From: RYN-230 sp963837515
GTDB taxonomy: Bacteria; Actinomycetota; Actinomycetes; Streptosporangiales; Streptosporangiaceae
Assembly (NCBI GenBank): GCA_963837515.1
Contig: CAWINT010000014.1
Location: 496,001 to 560,000, forward strand
Length of the DNA stretch: 64,000 bases
Direction of reading: 5' to 3'
The first letter of the stretch is position 1; every line of letters starts with the position of its first letter. The translations under genes and the position numbers were made by a program. Positions 7,693-17,439 of the stretch are shown here, piece by piece. Under the pieces are notes generated by a model. It was not told the origin of the DNA, made no database searches, and saw nothing but the letters and a program-made list of their open reading frames with translations.

Positions 7693-9298
7693 GCGGCACA
7701 CCTCCAGCGGCGACGGTTCCGAACCTACCTGGCCCGCTTCTGGCGGGCTCGGCCTGCCGCCCGGCCAGCGGCCCGGTGGCCGGCACCGCCGAAAGTCGTA
7801 TCGGAAACATTGCGACCGCGCAACTAGGGATCCACCGCTGAGCCGGTGATCCCGGGGGGTTCCGGGGGGTCGTCCCCCCGGGCGATTTGACCGGGGAAGG
7901 GAGGCCCTCCGGAGGAGGGCCTCGCTGAGCCGGTGATCCCGGGGGGTTCCGGGGGGTCCCCCGGGCGATTGACCGGGGAAGGGAGGCCCTCCGGAGGAGG
8001 GCCTCGCTGAGCCGGTGATCCCGGGGGTTCCGGGGGTCGTCCCCCCGGCGATTGACCGGGGAAGGGAGGCCCTCCGGAGGAGGGCCTCGCTGAGCCGGTG
8101 ATCCCGGGGGGTTCCGGGGGGTCGTCCCCCGGGCGATTTGACCGGGGAAGGGAGGCCCTCCGGAGGAGGGCCTCGCTGAGCCGGTGATCCCGGGGGGTTC
8201 CGGGGGGTCGTCCCCCCGGGCGAGCACAGCGGCCGTGGAATCCCGGATCACCAGCTCGGTGGCCAGCTCGACCCGCTGGCTGCGCGGGGGCGTGCCGTCG
8301 ACCAGGCTGCCGAGCATCTCGGCCGCCACCCGGCCCATGTTGGCCAGCGGCTGGCGGACCGTGGTGAGCGGCGGGGAGACCCAGCGCGCGGCGGGCAGGT
8401 CGTCGAAACCGACCACGGACAGGTCCTGCGGGATCCGCAGCCCGCGCCGCCGCGCCGCCTCGTAGACGCCCAGGGCCTGCTGGTCGCTGCCGGCGAAGAT
8501 GGCTGTCGGCCGGTCGTCCAAATCGAGCAGCTCGCCACCACAGGTGAAGCCGTCCTCGTGCTGGAACGTGCCGTGCCGGATCAGCGCCGGGTCCGGCCGG
8601 ATCCCGGCCTGGTCCAGCGCCGAGCGGTAACCGTCCACCCGGGCCCGGCTGCACAGGTAGTGCACCGGGCCGCTGATCGCCGCGATGCGCCGGTGCCCGC
8701 GGGCCAGCAGGTGCTCGGTGGCGGCGATGCCGCCCGCCCAGTTGGTCGCGCCGACGCTGGGCAGCGCCGGGTCAGGCAGGTTGACCGGGTCAACGGCGAT
8801 CAGCGGGATGCCTTCCGCGTGCAGTTGCTGCAGCTGCGCCGCGGACAGTTCCGAGGTGACCAGAATCACCCCGTCGGTGTCGTGGCTGGCCAGCGCGCTG
8901 GTCCAGCTGGCCGGGCGGGCGCTGCCGTGGCGCACCGCTGACACCGTCACTGCGACGCCGTGCCCGGAGCACCAGTCCTCCACGCCGCGCAGGATCTCGA
9001 CCGCCCACGGGCTGTCCAGGCCGTTGAAGATGAGGTCGATCAGCCCGGCCCGGCGGCCGCGGCGCGGGCCGGGGCGGGTGTAGTTGAGCTCGCCGAGCAG
9101 CCGCTCGACCCGGGCCCGGGTGTCCGGGGCCACGTCGGGACGCCCGTTCACCACCTTCGACACGGTGGGCAGCGAGACACCGGCCTGCTCGGCCACCACC
9201 GCCAGCGTCGGCCGCCGCCCGGGGCCGTCCCGTTTGGGGTCCTTCCGCGCGGGCCGGCTTCGCGTGGGCTCTCCTGGCTGGCTGGCCACGGCAGGCAC
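7574..9298 (-). CDS. LacI-family sugar regulator with repeat-derived C-terminal extension
   Basis: DNA-binding regulator presumed to control the adjacent xylBA genes. The HTH is RRPTLAVVAEQAGVSLPTVSKVV (read as its first part RRPTLAVVAEQAGVSLP then TVSKVV), followed by the periplasmic-binding-like effector domain (GLIDLIFNGLDSPWAVEILR to RDSTAAVLARG), ending near 8222. Beyond that the frame stays open through the tandem repeat array, adding over 200 Pro/Gly/Arg-rich residues with no homology, and stops at 7574, 118 bp inside xylB in another frame. The ancestral stop has therefore been lost into the array. The start is uncertain: GTG codons at 9301, 9298 and 9289 all follow GGGAAGG; a palindrome at 9354 argues against longer starts. 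Confidence 0.8.
   Translation of the reverse strand: MPAVASQPGEPTRSRPARKDPKRDGPGRRPTLAVVAEQAGVSLPTVSKVVNGRPDVAPDTRARVERLLGELNYTRPGPRRGRRAGLIDLIFNGLDSPWAVEILRGVEDWCSGHGVAVTVSAVRHGSARPASWTSALASHDTDGVILVTSELSAAQLQQLHAEGIPLIAVDPVNLPDPALPSVGATNWAGGIAATEHLLARGHRRIAAISGPVHYLCSRARVDGYRSALDQAGIRPDPALIRHGTFQHEDGFTCGGELLDLDDRPTAIFAGSDQQALGVYEAARRRGLRIPQDLSVVGFDDLPAARWVSPPLTTVRQPLANMGRVAAEMLGSLVDGTPPRSQRVELATELVIRDSTAAVLARGDDPPEPPGITGSARPSSGGPPFPGQIARGTTPRNPPGSPAQRGPPPEGLPSPVNRRGDDPRNPRDHRLSEALLRRASLPRSIARGTPRNPPGSPAQRGPPPEGLPSPVKSPGGTTPRNPPGSPAQRWIPSCAVAMFPIRLSAVPATGPLAGRQAEPARSGPGRFGTVAAGGVPHAGCRGGFVHAVHQGAALPGGGRLRRRPRQCPAPARHRV
7801..7815. promoter_or_regulatory. Putative LacI operator upstream of xylB
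   Basis: TCGGAAACATTGCGA is a 15-bp palindrome with two mismatches, 109 bp before the xylB start and AT-richer than its surroundings. Similar palindromes precede lacI (9354-9365) and the Gfo/Idh gene (12575-12588). LacI regulators typically bind such sites near promoters. On the minus strand a weak -35/-10 pair (TTGCGC, 17 bp, TACGAC) would straddle it. Assignment to this regulator is inference. Confidence 0.45.
7837..8222. repeat. Tandem array of a double-hairpin repeat, 4 full copies plus a partial fifth
   Basis: Four complete units (7837-7923, 7924-8005, 8006-8088, 8089-8174; 87, 82, 83 and 86 bp) and a partial fifth unit (8175-8222). Each full unit carries two perfect or near-perfect hairpins: one with arms CCGGGGGG/CCCCCCGG around TCGT, and one with 10-bp arms GAGGCCCTCC/GGAGGGCCTC around GGA. 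Copies differ mainly in the length of the G and C runs, as expected from replication slippage. The array lies between the conserved end of lacI and xylB; the partial fifth copy abuts the last homologous LacI codons. Confidence 0.93.
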
Positions 9299-9353
9299 CA
9301 CCCTTCCCGCCGTGACCAGTCCCGGCGCTGGCCGGGCGGCTTCCAGCGCAGAC

Positions 9354-9365
9354 CGAAACACTTCG
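9354..9365. promoter_or_regulatory. Putative autoregulatory operator upstream of lacI
   Basis: CGAAACACTTCG, a 12-bp imperfect palindrome about 56 bp before the chosen lacI start. Read on the minus strand it shares GAA-x-TGTTTCG with the palindrome before the Gfo/Idh gene. The surrounding 9299-9533 stretch between lacI and the cupin gene holds no other gene I can support. Confidence 0.4.
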
Positions 9366-9533
9366 ACGCCGTTATCGTAGCCGACCACCTCCCACTCCCG
9401 GCGTCCCCCACCACGCGGCCGCGCCCGCGCACCACCCAGCCTTCCGCGGTGACTTGAGGCCCATATCCGGCACCAACTCACCGCGGGGACGCCCCGCGTA
9501 AGACGGCTCCCGCCACCGCGCCCCGGTCCCCGG

Positions 9534-10406
9534 TCATTGCCTGGGCACATGCGGTGGGCCGTAGGAGGTCAGGCGGCCGCACAGGCCGTAGGTGGGACGG
9601 CTGGGCGGGCTGCTGGCCCGCAGGACCGTGCCGGTCTCCAGGAGGGCGGCGTGCCCGGCACCGAGAGCGGTCAGCTGCCCGGCGGTGTGCGCGGCCACCG
9701 CGGCCGCCTGGCAGCGGCCGCGCCAGTCAGGGACCCGGTCAGCGGTGAGCCGCACCGCGGCGTCCAGGAAGGGCCGGAGCGCCCCGGGCCCGTCCCGGGT
9801 CACCTGCGCCCGCAGCTCGGTGAAGCCGTCGATGGCCAGGTCGCGGCGGCGGCGGGCGGCGGCTGCGCGGGCATCCCGGGCGTCCCGGGTACCTCCGGTG
9901 TCCCGGGCGGCCGGGCCGCTGGCGGCCGCCCCCGCGATCCGGCCGGGAGGCGGGTCCAGGGACGCCGCCTCCGCGTAGCGGGCCGGGTCGGCGAGCACGT
10001 CCGGCGGGAAGGTCAGCACGCAGTCCCCCGCCTCGGGCAGGCCCGCGTTCTGCATGATGACCAGGATCTGCAGCGTGCCGTCCCCGTTCACCAGCCGGTG
10101 CACCGTCCCGGGGGTGAACCAGAGGCAGTCGCCGGGGCGCAACGGCTCGTCGCGGAAGCCCTGCGCGCCCAGCGTCTGCAGTCGGCCCGCCCCGCGGAGC
10201 ACCACGTACCCCTCGGTCGAAGCCAGGTGGACATGCGCCGACCCGCCGCGCAGCCCGTCCGGCGCCACCCAGTCGTAGACGTCGAGCAGGGTCACCCCGG
10301 TGGCGCCGGGAAAGGCCAGCGCGGGATCGGCCCCCGGCGGGCCGGCGGCCACCACGTCCGCCCCGGGGCCAGCGGCCACCGCGTCCGCCCCGGCCCGGCC
10401 GCTCAC
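9534..10406 (-). CDS. Cupin-domain protein of a sugar-catabolic cassette
   Basis: About 290 residues. A single cupin beta-barrel occupies roughly residues 35-130, with SAHVHLASTEGYVVLRGAGR and the second conserved motif PGDCLWFTPGTVHRLVNGDG; the His and Glu residues fit a metal site. The remaining ~150 residues are Ala/Arg-rich and probably helical, with no family I recognise. The GTG start overlaps the DUF6807 stop by four bases (GTGA), so the two are translationally coupled. The genes Gfo/Idh, DUF6807 and cupin form one transcription unit next to the xylose genes. It could be a sugar isomerase or a sugar-binding protein; the exact substrate cannot be read from the sequence. Confidence 0.75.
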   Translation of the reverse strand: MSGRAGADAVAAGPGADVVAAGPPGADPALAFPGATGVTLLDVYDWVAPDGLRGGSAHVHLASTEGYVVLRGAGRLQTLGAQGFRDEPLRPGDCLWFTPGTVHRLVNGDGTLQILVIMQNAGLPEAGDCVLTFPPDVLADPARYAEAASLDPPPGRIAGAAASGPAARDTGGTRDARDARAAAARRRRDLAIDGFTELRAQVTRDGPGALRPFLDAAVRLTADRVPDWRGRCQAAAVAAHTAGQLTALGAGHAALLETGTVLRASSPPSRPTYGLCGRLTSYGPPHVPRQ

Positions 10407-11401
10407 CGGGCCGCTCCCGGACCCGCCAGGCTGGCCGGGCCGGCTGCCCCGCCGGGCTCCGTCACCTCAGCCAGTTCCCTGACCAGGCCGGCGCACGCCT
10501 CCCCGGTCAGCTCGCCGTCCGCCACCGCCACCTGGTACCGCAGGGTCAGCACCTCCCCCGGCGCCACCATCCGCTCCGCGGCGAAGAACGGCGCCGGGCA
10601 CAGGCAGGCGTACGGCTCCCGGCGGACGAACCACGCGACCGGATACCCGGCGTTCCCCGGGTCGTCGCGGAACAGCAGCGTGGCGGCCCGGCCGGTGCCC
10701 GCCTCTTGGCCGGTGAAGGCCAGCCACGGCCCGCGCCAGCCCAGCTGCCCGGCCTCCGGGCCGCCGGGGGCGATGACCCGGCCGCCGCGGAAGTCCTCCG
10801 GGCCGCGCCAGAACAGGCCGCCGTACCCGGCCAGTGCCCGCCCCTCCGTCCCGGGGCTGCCGATCGGCAGGCTGGCGTGATGGACGCTGCGCATGCTGGT
10901 CTCGAACAGCAGAGCCCAGGCCGCGGGCCCGGGCAGCAGCCGGGCCCGGATCCGCCGGCGCTCCCGGAACCAGGCCTGCCCCTGCTCGGTGATCCAGGTC
11001 AGCTGCTGCTGCAGGCGCAGCTCCCCGGCCTGGACGCCGACACCGGCACCGGCACCGGCACCGGCACCGGCACCGGCACCGGCACCGGCGAAACGGACGT
11101 GCCGCATCTCCCCGTTGTTGGCCAGCTGCTCGTAGCCCCGGCCCTGCCGGTAGGTGGGGCCGCCCCAGAAGTTCTCCGTGCCGACGTTGGGCAGCGCCCA
11201 GGACAGGCCCTGGTGCCACGGATGGTCGGCCGGGCGGAACCCGCTGACCAACATGCCGTCCCGGGTGCGCAGCGGGTGGAAGTACGGCCGGGGCGAATCC
11301 GCCTGCGGGCCGTCCGGCCGGTAGACATAGCGGAACAACTCGGCCGCCCCGCAGGCCAGCCGGATCGCCTGGCCGTCGTCCGTAGCGGACGGCGTCACCA
11401 T
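10403..11401 (-). CDS. DUF6807 (PmoA-like) family protein
   Basis: About 332 residues. The conserved family features are visible: YFHPLRTRDGMLVSGFRPAD, HPWHQGLSWALPNVGTENFW, TYRQGRGYEQL, and a C-terminal FRDDPGNAGYPVAWFVRREP. The family is annotated 'PmoA' in databases but is not a methane monooxygenase subunit; members sit beside Gfo/Idh dehydrogenases in carbohydrate clusters and their reaction is unknown to me. Residues around 103-120 are a pure Ala-Gly alternation encoded by eight ACCGGC units. The ATG lies inside ATGGTGA, overlapping the dehydrogenase stop; the gene ends with a GTGA overlap into the cupin gene. Confidence 0.85.
   Translation of the reverse strand: MVTPSATDDGQAIRLACGAAELFRYVYRPDGPQADSPRPYFHPLRTRDGMLVSGFRPADHPWHQGLSWALPNVGTENFWGGPTYRQGRGYEQLANNGEMRHVRFAGAGAGAGAGAGAGAGVGVQAGELRLQQQLTWITEQGQAWFRERRRIRARLLPGPAAWALLFETSMRSVHHASLPIGSPGTEGRALAGYGGLFWRGPEDFRGGRVIAPGGPEAGQLGWRGPWLAFTGQEAGTGRAATLLFRDDPGNAGYPVAWFVRREPYACLCPAPFFAAERMVAPGEVLTLRYQVAVADGELTGEACAGLVRELAEVTEPGGAAGPASLAGPGAAR
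11042..11089. repeat. Hexanucleotide microsatellite, 8 perfect copies of ACCGGC
   Basis: Eight uninterrupted ACCGGC units inside the DUF6807 gene, encoding alternating Ala-Gly on the minus strand. Gain or loss of units keeps the reading frame and only changes linker length. Confidence 0.97.
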
Positions 11402-12465
11402 CGGGCACCACTGCCTTCCATAGCCGAATAGAACGGGCTGCCCGCCAGGTCGCCGGCCCGGACCGGCCGGCCGGTGAAGGCGGCGGCGTAGATGGCGGTG
11501 ACCAGGGCCAGGGTCCGGCGGGCCTCCGGCAGCGTCACCGGCGGCGCCGTGTCCCGCGCCAGGCACCGCAGCACCTCGGCGAACTGGGCCCGGTGGCCAC
11601 TCCCGGTGCCCTGCTCCCCCGCCGCCCAGGCCGCCCGGACGGCCGCCTCGTGGCCGGGCACGGGAGTGACCCGCCAGTCCCGGTCGGTGTAGCCGTACAG
11701 GTGGCTGAGCTCCACGGTCCCGTGCTCGAAGTCGAATCGCAGGTAGCTCTCCTCCCGCGGGGACAGCAGGCTGTTCACCACGCTGGCCACGGCGCCGTTG
11801 GCGAAGCTCACGTGCGCCAGCGACAGGTCCTCGGTCTCGATCCGCCGGGCCTGCCGCCGGGCGACCGCCGTCACCTCGGTCCATTCGCCGAGCACGTGCA
11901 GCAGCAGGTCGAGCTGGTGAATGCCGTGGCCCAGGGTGGGGCCACCGCCTTCGGACGCCCACCGCCCCCGCCAGGGCACCTCGAAGTACGCCTGGTCCCG
12001 GAACCAGGTCGTCTGGCAGAGCGCCAGCAGCGGCCGGCCCAGCACCCCGGACGCCGCCACCGCGCGCAGCCTCCGCGCCCCGGACCCGAACCGGTGCTGG
12101 AACACCGTGGCGAACCATGCGCCGCCGGCCGCCGCGGCCGCGGCCACCTGGTCCAGCTCGCGCAGGCTGAGCGCGGGCGGCTTCTCGGCCAGCACCGACA
12201 CACCGCCGTCCAGGCAGCGGCCCGCCTGCTCGCCGTGCAGCGCGGGCGGGGTGCACAGGTGGACCAGGTCCGGGCGGACCGCGGCGAGCATCGGGCCCAA
12301 GCCGGTGAACCGCGGCCCGATCCCGTGCTCGGCCCCGAACGCGGCCAGCCGCCCGGCGTCGGTGTCGACGGCGGCGACCACGTCCGCGCCGGCGGCGCGG
12401 AGCGCCGCCAGGTGCACCCGGGCGATGGTCCCGGTGCCCACGATCGCGATCCGGGCCGGCGCCAT
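11395..12465 (-). CDS. Gfo/Idh/MocA-family oxidoreductase
   Basis: NAD(P)-dependent sugar or inositol-type dehydrogenase, 356 residues, cytosolic. The Rossmann domain is at the N-terminus (IAIVGTGTIARVHLAALRAA), the family signature LAEKPPALSLRELDQV lies near residue 95 with the catalytic Lys, and the C-terminal alpha/beta domain carries GGGPTLGHGIHQLDLLLHVL with the conserved His pair. The ATG at 12465 has GGAGGGA seven bases upstream; the longer frame to 12897 has no homology. It is the first gene of the cassette with DUF6807 and cupin. A palindrome 110 bp upstream resembles those before lacI and xylB, suggesting shared control. Substrate unknown. Confidence 0.9.
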   Translation of the reverse strand: MAPARIAIVGTGTIARVHLAALRAAGADVVAAVDTDAGRLAAFGAEHGIGPRFTGLGPMLAAVRPDLVHLCTPPALHGEQAGRCLDGGVSVLAEKPPALSLRELDQVAAAAAAGGAWFATVFQHRFGSGARRLRAVAASGVLGRPLLALCQTTWFRDQAYFEVPWRGRWASEGGGPTLGHGIHQLDLLLHVLGEWTEVTAVARRQARRIETEDLSLAHVSFANGAVASVVNSLLSPREESYLRFDFEHGTVELSHLYGYTDRDWRVTPVPGHEAAVRAAWAAGEQGTGSGHRAQFAEVLRCLARDTAPPVTLPEARRTLALVTAIYAAAFTGRPVRAGDLAGSPFYSAMEGSGARW

Positions 12466-12574
12466 CGTGCTTCCCTCCGGGGCGGATGCTCCGCGGGAAC
12501 TGGGGACCCGCGGAGCGCGGAGACAGCCTCTGCCCCGGACAGTAGGCGCGCCGCCCGTTCCCGGCAATACCTTT

Positions 12575-12588
12575 CGGAAATGTTTCGG
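12575..12588. promoter_or_regulatory. Putative sugar-regulator operator upstream of the Gfo/Idh gene
   Basis: CGGAAATGTTTCGG, a 14-bp palindrome with one off-centre mismatch and an AT-rich core in GC-rich DNA. It sits 110 bp before the Gfo/Idh start, in the 199-bp stretch downstream of the CynX-type carrier. Its right half GAAATGTTTCGG nearly matches the lacI-upstream site. Confidence 0.45.
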
Positions 12589-12664
12589 GACGGGGCAGTG
12601 GCCCGGCGTCAGCGGGCCGCGGAGCCGGGCTGCGCCACCGGGGCCCCGCGGCGGGCGGGCAGTG

Positions 12665-13873
12665 TCAGGTGCCGGCCGGCGGCCAGCCGGCCGCCAGTTC
12701 GGCCGCGGTGAGCACCAGGACCAGCAGCACCGGCACGGTCCACCCGCCGGTGGCCGAGTGCAGGAAGCCGACCACCAGCGGGCCCGTGGTGGCCAGCAGG
12801 TAGCCGATGCTCTGCGCGAAGGACGACAGCGAGGCGGCGGTACCCGGATCCGGGGCCCGGGCCATGGTGAAGAAGATGGCCAGCCCCAGCGCGGCACCCT
12901 GGCCCAGCCCGAGCAGCAGGACCCAGGCGACCGCGGAGCCCAGCGGGGCGAACCAGGCGCCGGCCAGCCCGGCCACGCTGGCCGCGACGGTACCGGCGGC
13001 CAGCATCCGCTGGTCCCTGGCGCGGTGCGCGAGCACCGGGATGACCAGTGCGGTGACCGCGCCGCCGAAGGTCATCAGGGCCAGCAGGGTGCCCGCCCCG
13101 CCCGCGCTGACCCCGCGGTCCCGGAACATGGTGGGCAGCCAGGACAGCGCCGCGTAGTAGGTCAGGCTCTGCAGCCCCATGAACCCGGTCACCTGCCAGG
13201 TCAGCGCGTGCCGGTAGACCAGCACGCGGCCCGGCCCGCCGCGACCGGCCCGGGCGGCCGGCACGGTGCGGTAGTTCAGCTGCGGCAGCCACACCACCGC
13301 GGCGGCCAGGGCGGGCAGCGCCCACAGCCCCAGGGCCACCGGCACCGAGTCGCTGGTGGCCCGGTAGACGGGCACCGCCAGCGCCGCCGAGAGGATGGAG
13401 CCGGCGTACAGCCCGAGCAGGTAGATGCCGACCAGCAGCCCGGCCCGGTCCGGGTGGCGCCGCTTGACCAGGCTCGGCAGCAGCACGTTGAGCAGCGCGA
13501 TGGCCGCCGCGGCGAGCGCGGTCCCCGGGTACAGCATCGCCCCGGGGAACGCGCCGCGCAGCGCCAGGCCGGCGGCCAGCGCGACGAGCGCGGCGCCGAG
13601 CACCCGTTCCTCGCCGAACCGCCGGGCCAGCGGGGCCCCGGTCCCGGAGAACAGGCCGAAGCACAGCACCGGCAGCGACGCCAGCACCGACAGGGCGGCC
13701 GCGGACAACCGCAGGCTGACGCCTAGTTCCGGGAACAACGGCGGCAGGCTGGTGATCGCTGCGCGCATGTTGAAGGCGAGCGCGGTGATCCCGGCGATGA
13801 ACAGCGCCGCACCCGCGGCCCGGCGACGGGCCCGGGAGCCGGGCAGGACGGCGGGCGTGGCGGGCTCAGGCAT
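12665..13873 (-). CDS. MFS transporter, CynX/NimT type
   Basis: Inner-membrane carrier of 402 residues with about twelve hydrophobic helices. The CynX-type signature is the first helix pair, ALAFNMRAAITSLPPLFPEL, with the charged residues in helix 1, followed by APLARRFGEERVLGAALV in the cytoplasmic loop and FFTMARAPDPGTAASLSSFA in the second half, as in cyanate and 2-nitroimidazole transporter relatives. The ATG is preceded by GCGGGGAC about six bases upstream. It stands between aconitase and the sugar cassette on the same strand, with a strong terminator upstream, so it is probably transcribed alone. Substrate unknown; the family name does not prove cyanate transport. Confidence 0.88.
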   Translation of the reverse strand: MPEPATPAVLPGSRARRRAAGAALFIAGITALAFNMRAAITSLPPLFPELGVSLRLSAAALSVLASLPVLCFGLFSGTGAPLARRFGEERVLGAALVALAAGLALRGAFPGAMLYPGTALAAAAIALLNVLLPSLVKRRHPDRAGLLVGIYLLGLYAGSILSAALAVPVYRATSDSVPVALGLWALPALAAAVVWLPQLNYRTVPAARAGRGGPGRVLVYRHALTWQVTGFMGLQSLTYYAALSWLPTMFRDRGVSAGGAGTLLALMTFGGAVTALVIPVLAHRARDQRMLAAGTVAASVAGLAGAWFAPLGSAVAWVLLLGLGQGAALGLAIFFTMARAPDPGTAASLSSFAQSIGYLLATTGPLVVGFLHSATGGWTVPVLLVLVLTAAELAAGWPPAGT

Positions 13874-13932
13874 GTCCCCGCCACGCTACCGGCCACCGCG
13901 GCCCGCCCCGCCCAAGGGTGGCCAATCCGGGA

Positions 13933-13976
13933 GCGGTGTTGATTACCCCCCAGAACGGGGGGGTAATCAACACCGC
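13933..13976 (-). terminator. 19-bp perfect stem-loop after acnA
   Basis: Arms 13933-13951 and 13958-13976 are perfectly complementary over 19 bp around the six-base loop AGAACG. It begins 22 bp downstream of the acnA stop and ends 60 bp before the MFS start, so it is the likely acnA terminator. There is no T-run, and the hairpin could act in either direction. Confidence 0.85.
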
Positions 13977-13997
13977 TGACGAGATCCGGCCGCCGGG

Positions 13998-16757
<2,760 letters not shown>

Positions 16758-16808
16758 CGGGGTCCGCCTCCCTGGGCTGTGCTCCTCGGCGCTGGGCCGC
16801 GCCGCAAG

Positions 16809-16826
16809 TATCTTGACGTCGAGCTA
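16809..16826. promoter_or_regulatory. Operator site 1 of acnA
   Basis: TATCTTGACGTCGAGCTA, an 18-bp palindrome with two mismatches. It lies just downstream of the predicted transcription start of acnA. Its 12-bp core CTTGACGTCGAG is the exact reverse complement of the core of site 2, 46 bp away. Confidence 0.65.
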
Positions 16827-16839
16827 AATTACGACTCTC

Positions 16840-16868
16840 ACGCTAGGCTGAGCTTATCTCGACGTCAA
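16840..16868 (-). promoter_or_regulatory. Predicted acnA promoter
   Basis: On the minus strand, -35 TTGACG (16868-16863) and -10 TAGCGT (16845-16840) are separated by 17 bp, a good fit to the principal sigma factor consensus. The -35 box is inside operator site 2. Confidence 0.6.
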
Positions 16869-16872
16869 GGTA
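16855..16872. promoter_or_regulatory. Operator site 2 of acnA, overlapping the -35 box
   Basis: TATCTCGACGTCAAGGTA, an 18-bp palindrome with two mismatches whose core is the reverse complement of site 1. It covers the -35 box, so a bound repressor would block RNA polymerase. From memory, the MarR-family regulator TamR controls aconitase in Streptomyces coelicolor; that this is a TamR site is inference. Confidence 0.6.
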
Positions 16873-16882
16873 CCGGGTGTGC

Positions 16883-17040
16883 CGGTGGGGATGCCGGGGT
16901 GGGGTTGCCCACCCGGGCGGACGGGGATGCCAGGGTGGGGCTGCTGGCCCGGGCGGACGGGGATGCCAGGGTGGGGCTGCTGGCCCGGGCGGACGGGGAT
17001 GCCAAGGTGGGCTGCCGGGAGTGGGGCTGCTGGCCCGGGC
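16883..17040. repeat. 36-bp tandem repeats between the acnA promoter and the cupin gene
   Basis: The anchor GGGGATGCC recurs at 16887, 16923, 16959 and 16995, exactly 36 bp apart, followed by a shortened copy. The plus-strand reading gives a 12-residue repeat but no homologous protein, so I read it as noncoding leader DNA. Together with the acnA promoter it fills the 311-bp gap 16758-17068. Confidence 0.93.
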
Positions 17041-17068
17041 GCGCCGCCCGATCGGGCAGGATGTGCAG

Positions 17069-17422
17069 GTGACTGAACTTGAACACTCCGAGCGCCCCTG
17101 GGGCAGCTACACGGTCCTGAGCGCGGGCGACACTTTCAAGGTCAAGACCATCGAGGTGCACCCGTCCCAGCGGCTCAGCTACCAGAAGCACGCCCGGCGG
17201 GCCGAGCACTGGTTCATCGTGGCCGGCGAGGGCGTGGTCACCCTGGATGGCACGGACGTCGCGGTCAAGCCGGGGCAGGCGGTCAACGTCGGCCTGGGTG
17301 TCGCGCACCGGATCCACAACAGCGGGTCCGAGCCGCTGGTCTTCGTCGAGGTCCAGCACGGCGACTACTTCGGTGAGGACGACATCGTCCGCCTCGAGGA
17401 CGACTACGGCCGCTCGGGCTGA
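17069..17422 (+). CDS. Cupin of the mannose-6-phosphate isomerase type II / mannose-1-phosphate guanylyltransferase C-terminal family
   Basis: A 117-residue single cupin. The family pattern is nearly complete: RPWGSYTVLSAGDTFKVKTI, then LSYQKHARRAEHWFIVAGEG with the metal-binding His and Glu, and VNVGLGVAHRIHNSG with the second-motif His, ending in VEVQHGDYFGEDDIVRLEDD. It resembles the isomerase half of bifunctional ManC proteins but is free-standing, as in many actinomycetes. It may isomerise mannose 6-phosphate and fructose 6-phosphate; this is not proven by sequence alone. The GTG start at 17069 has AGGA seven bases upstream; a longer frame would run through the 36-bp repeats. Confidence 0.85.
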   Translation: MTELEHSERPWGSYTVLSAGDTFKVKTIEVHPSQRLSYQKHARRAEHWFIVAGEGVVTLDGTDVAVKPGQAVNVGLGVAHRIHNSGSEPLVFVEVQHGDYFGEDDIVRLEDDYGRSG

Positions 17423-17439
17423 CCAGTCCCCGCGTCCCG

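Noticed and set aside
7837..8222. CRISPR array
   Set aside because: Units are directly tandem with no spacers, are palindromic and vary in length by homopolymer runs; no cas genes are present.
16879..17076. Protein made of MPGWGCWPGRTG repeats
   Set aside because: It is only the translation of the 36-bp repeats; no ribosome site and no homolog. Treated as noncoding.
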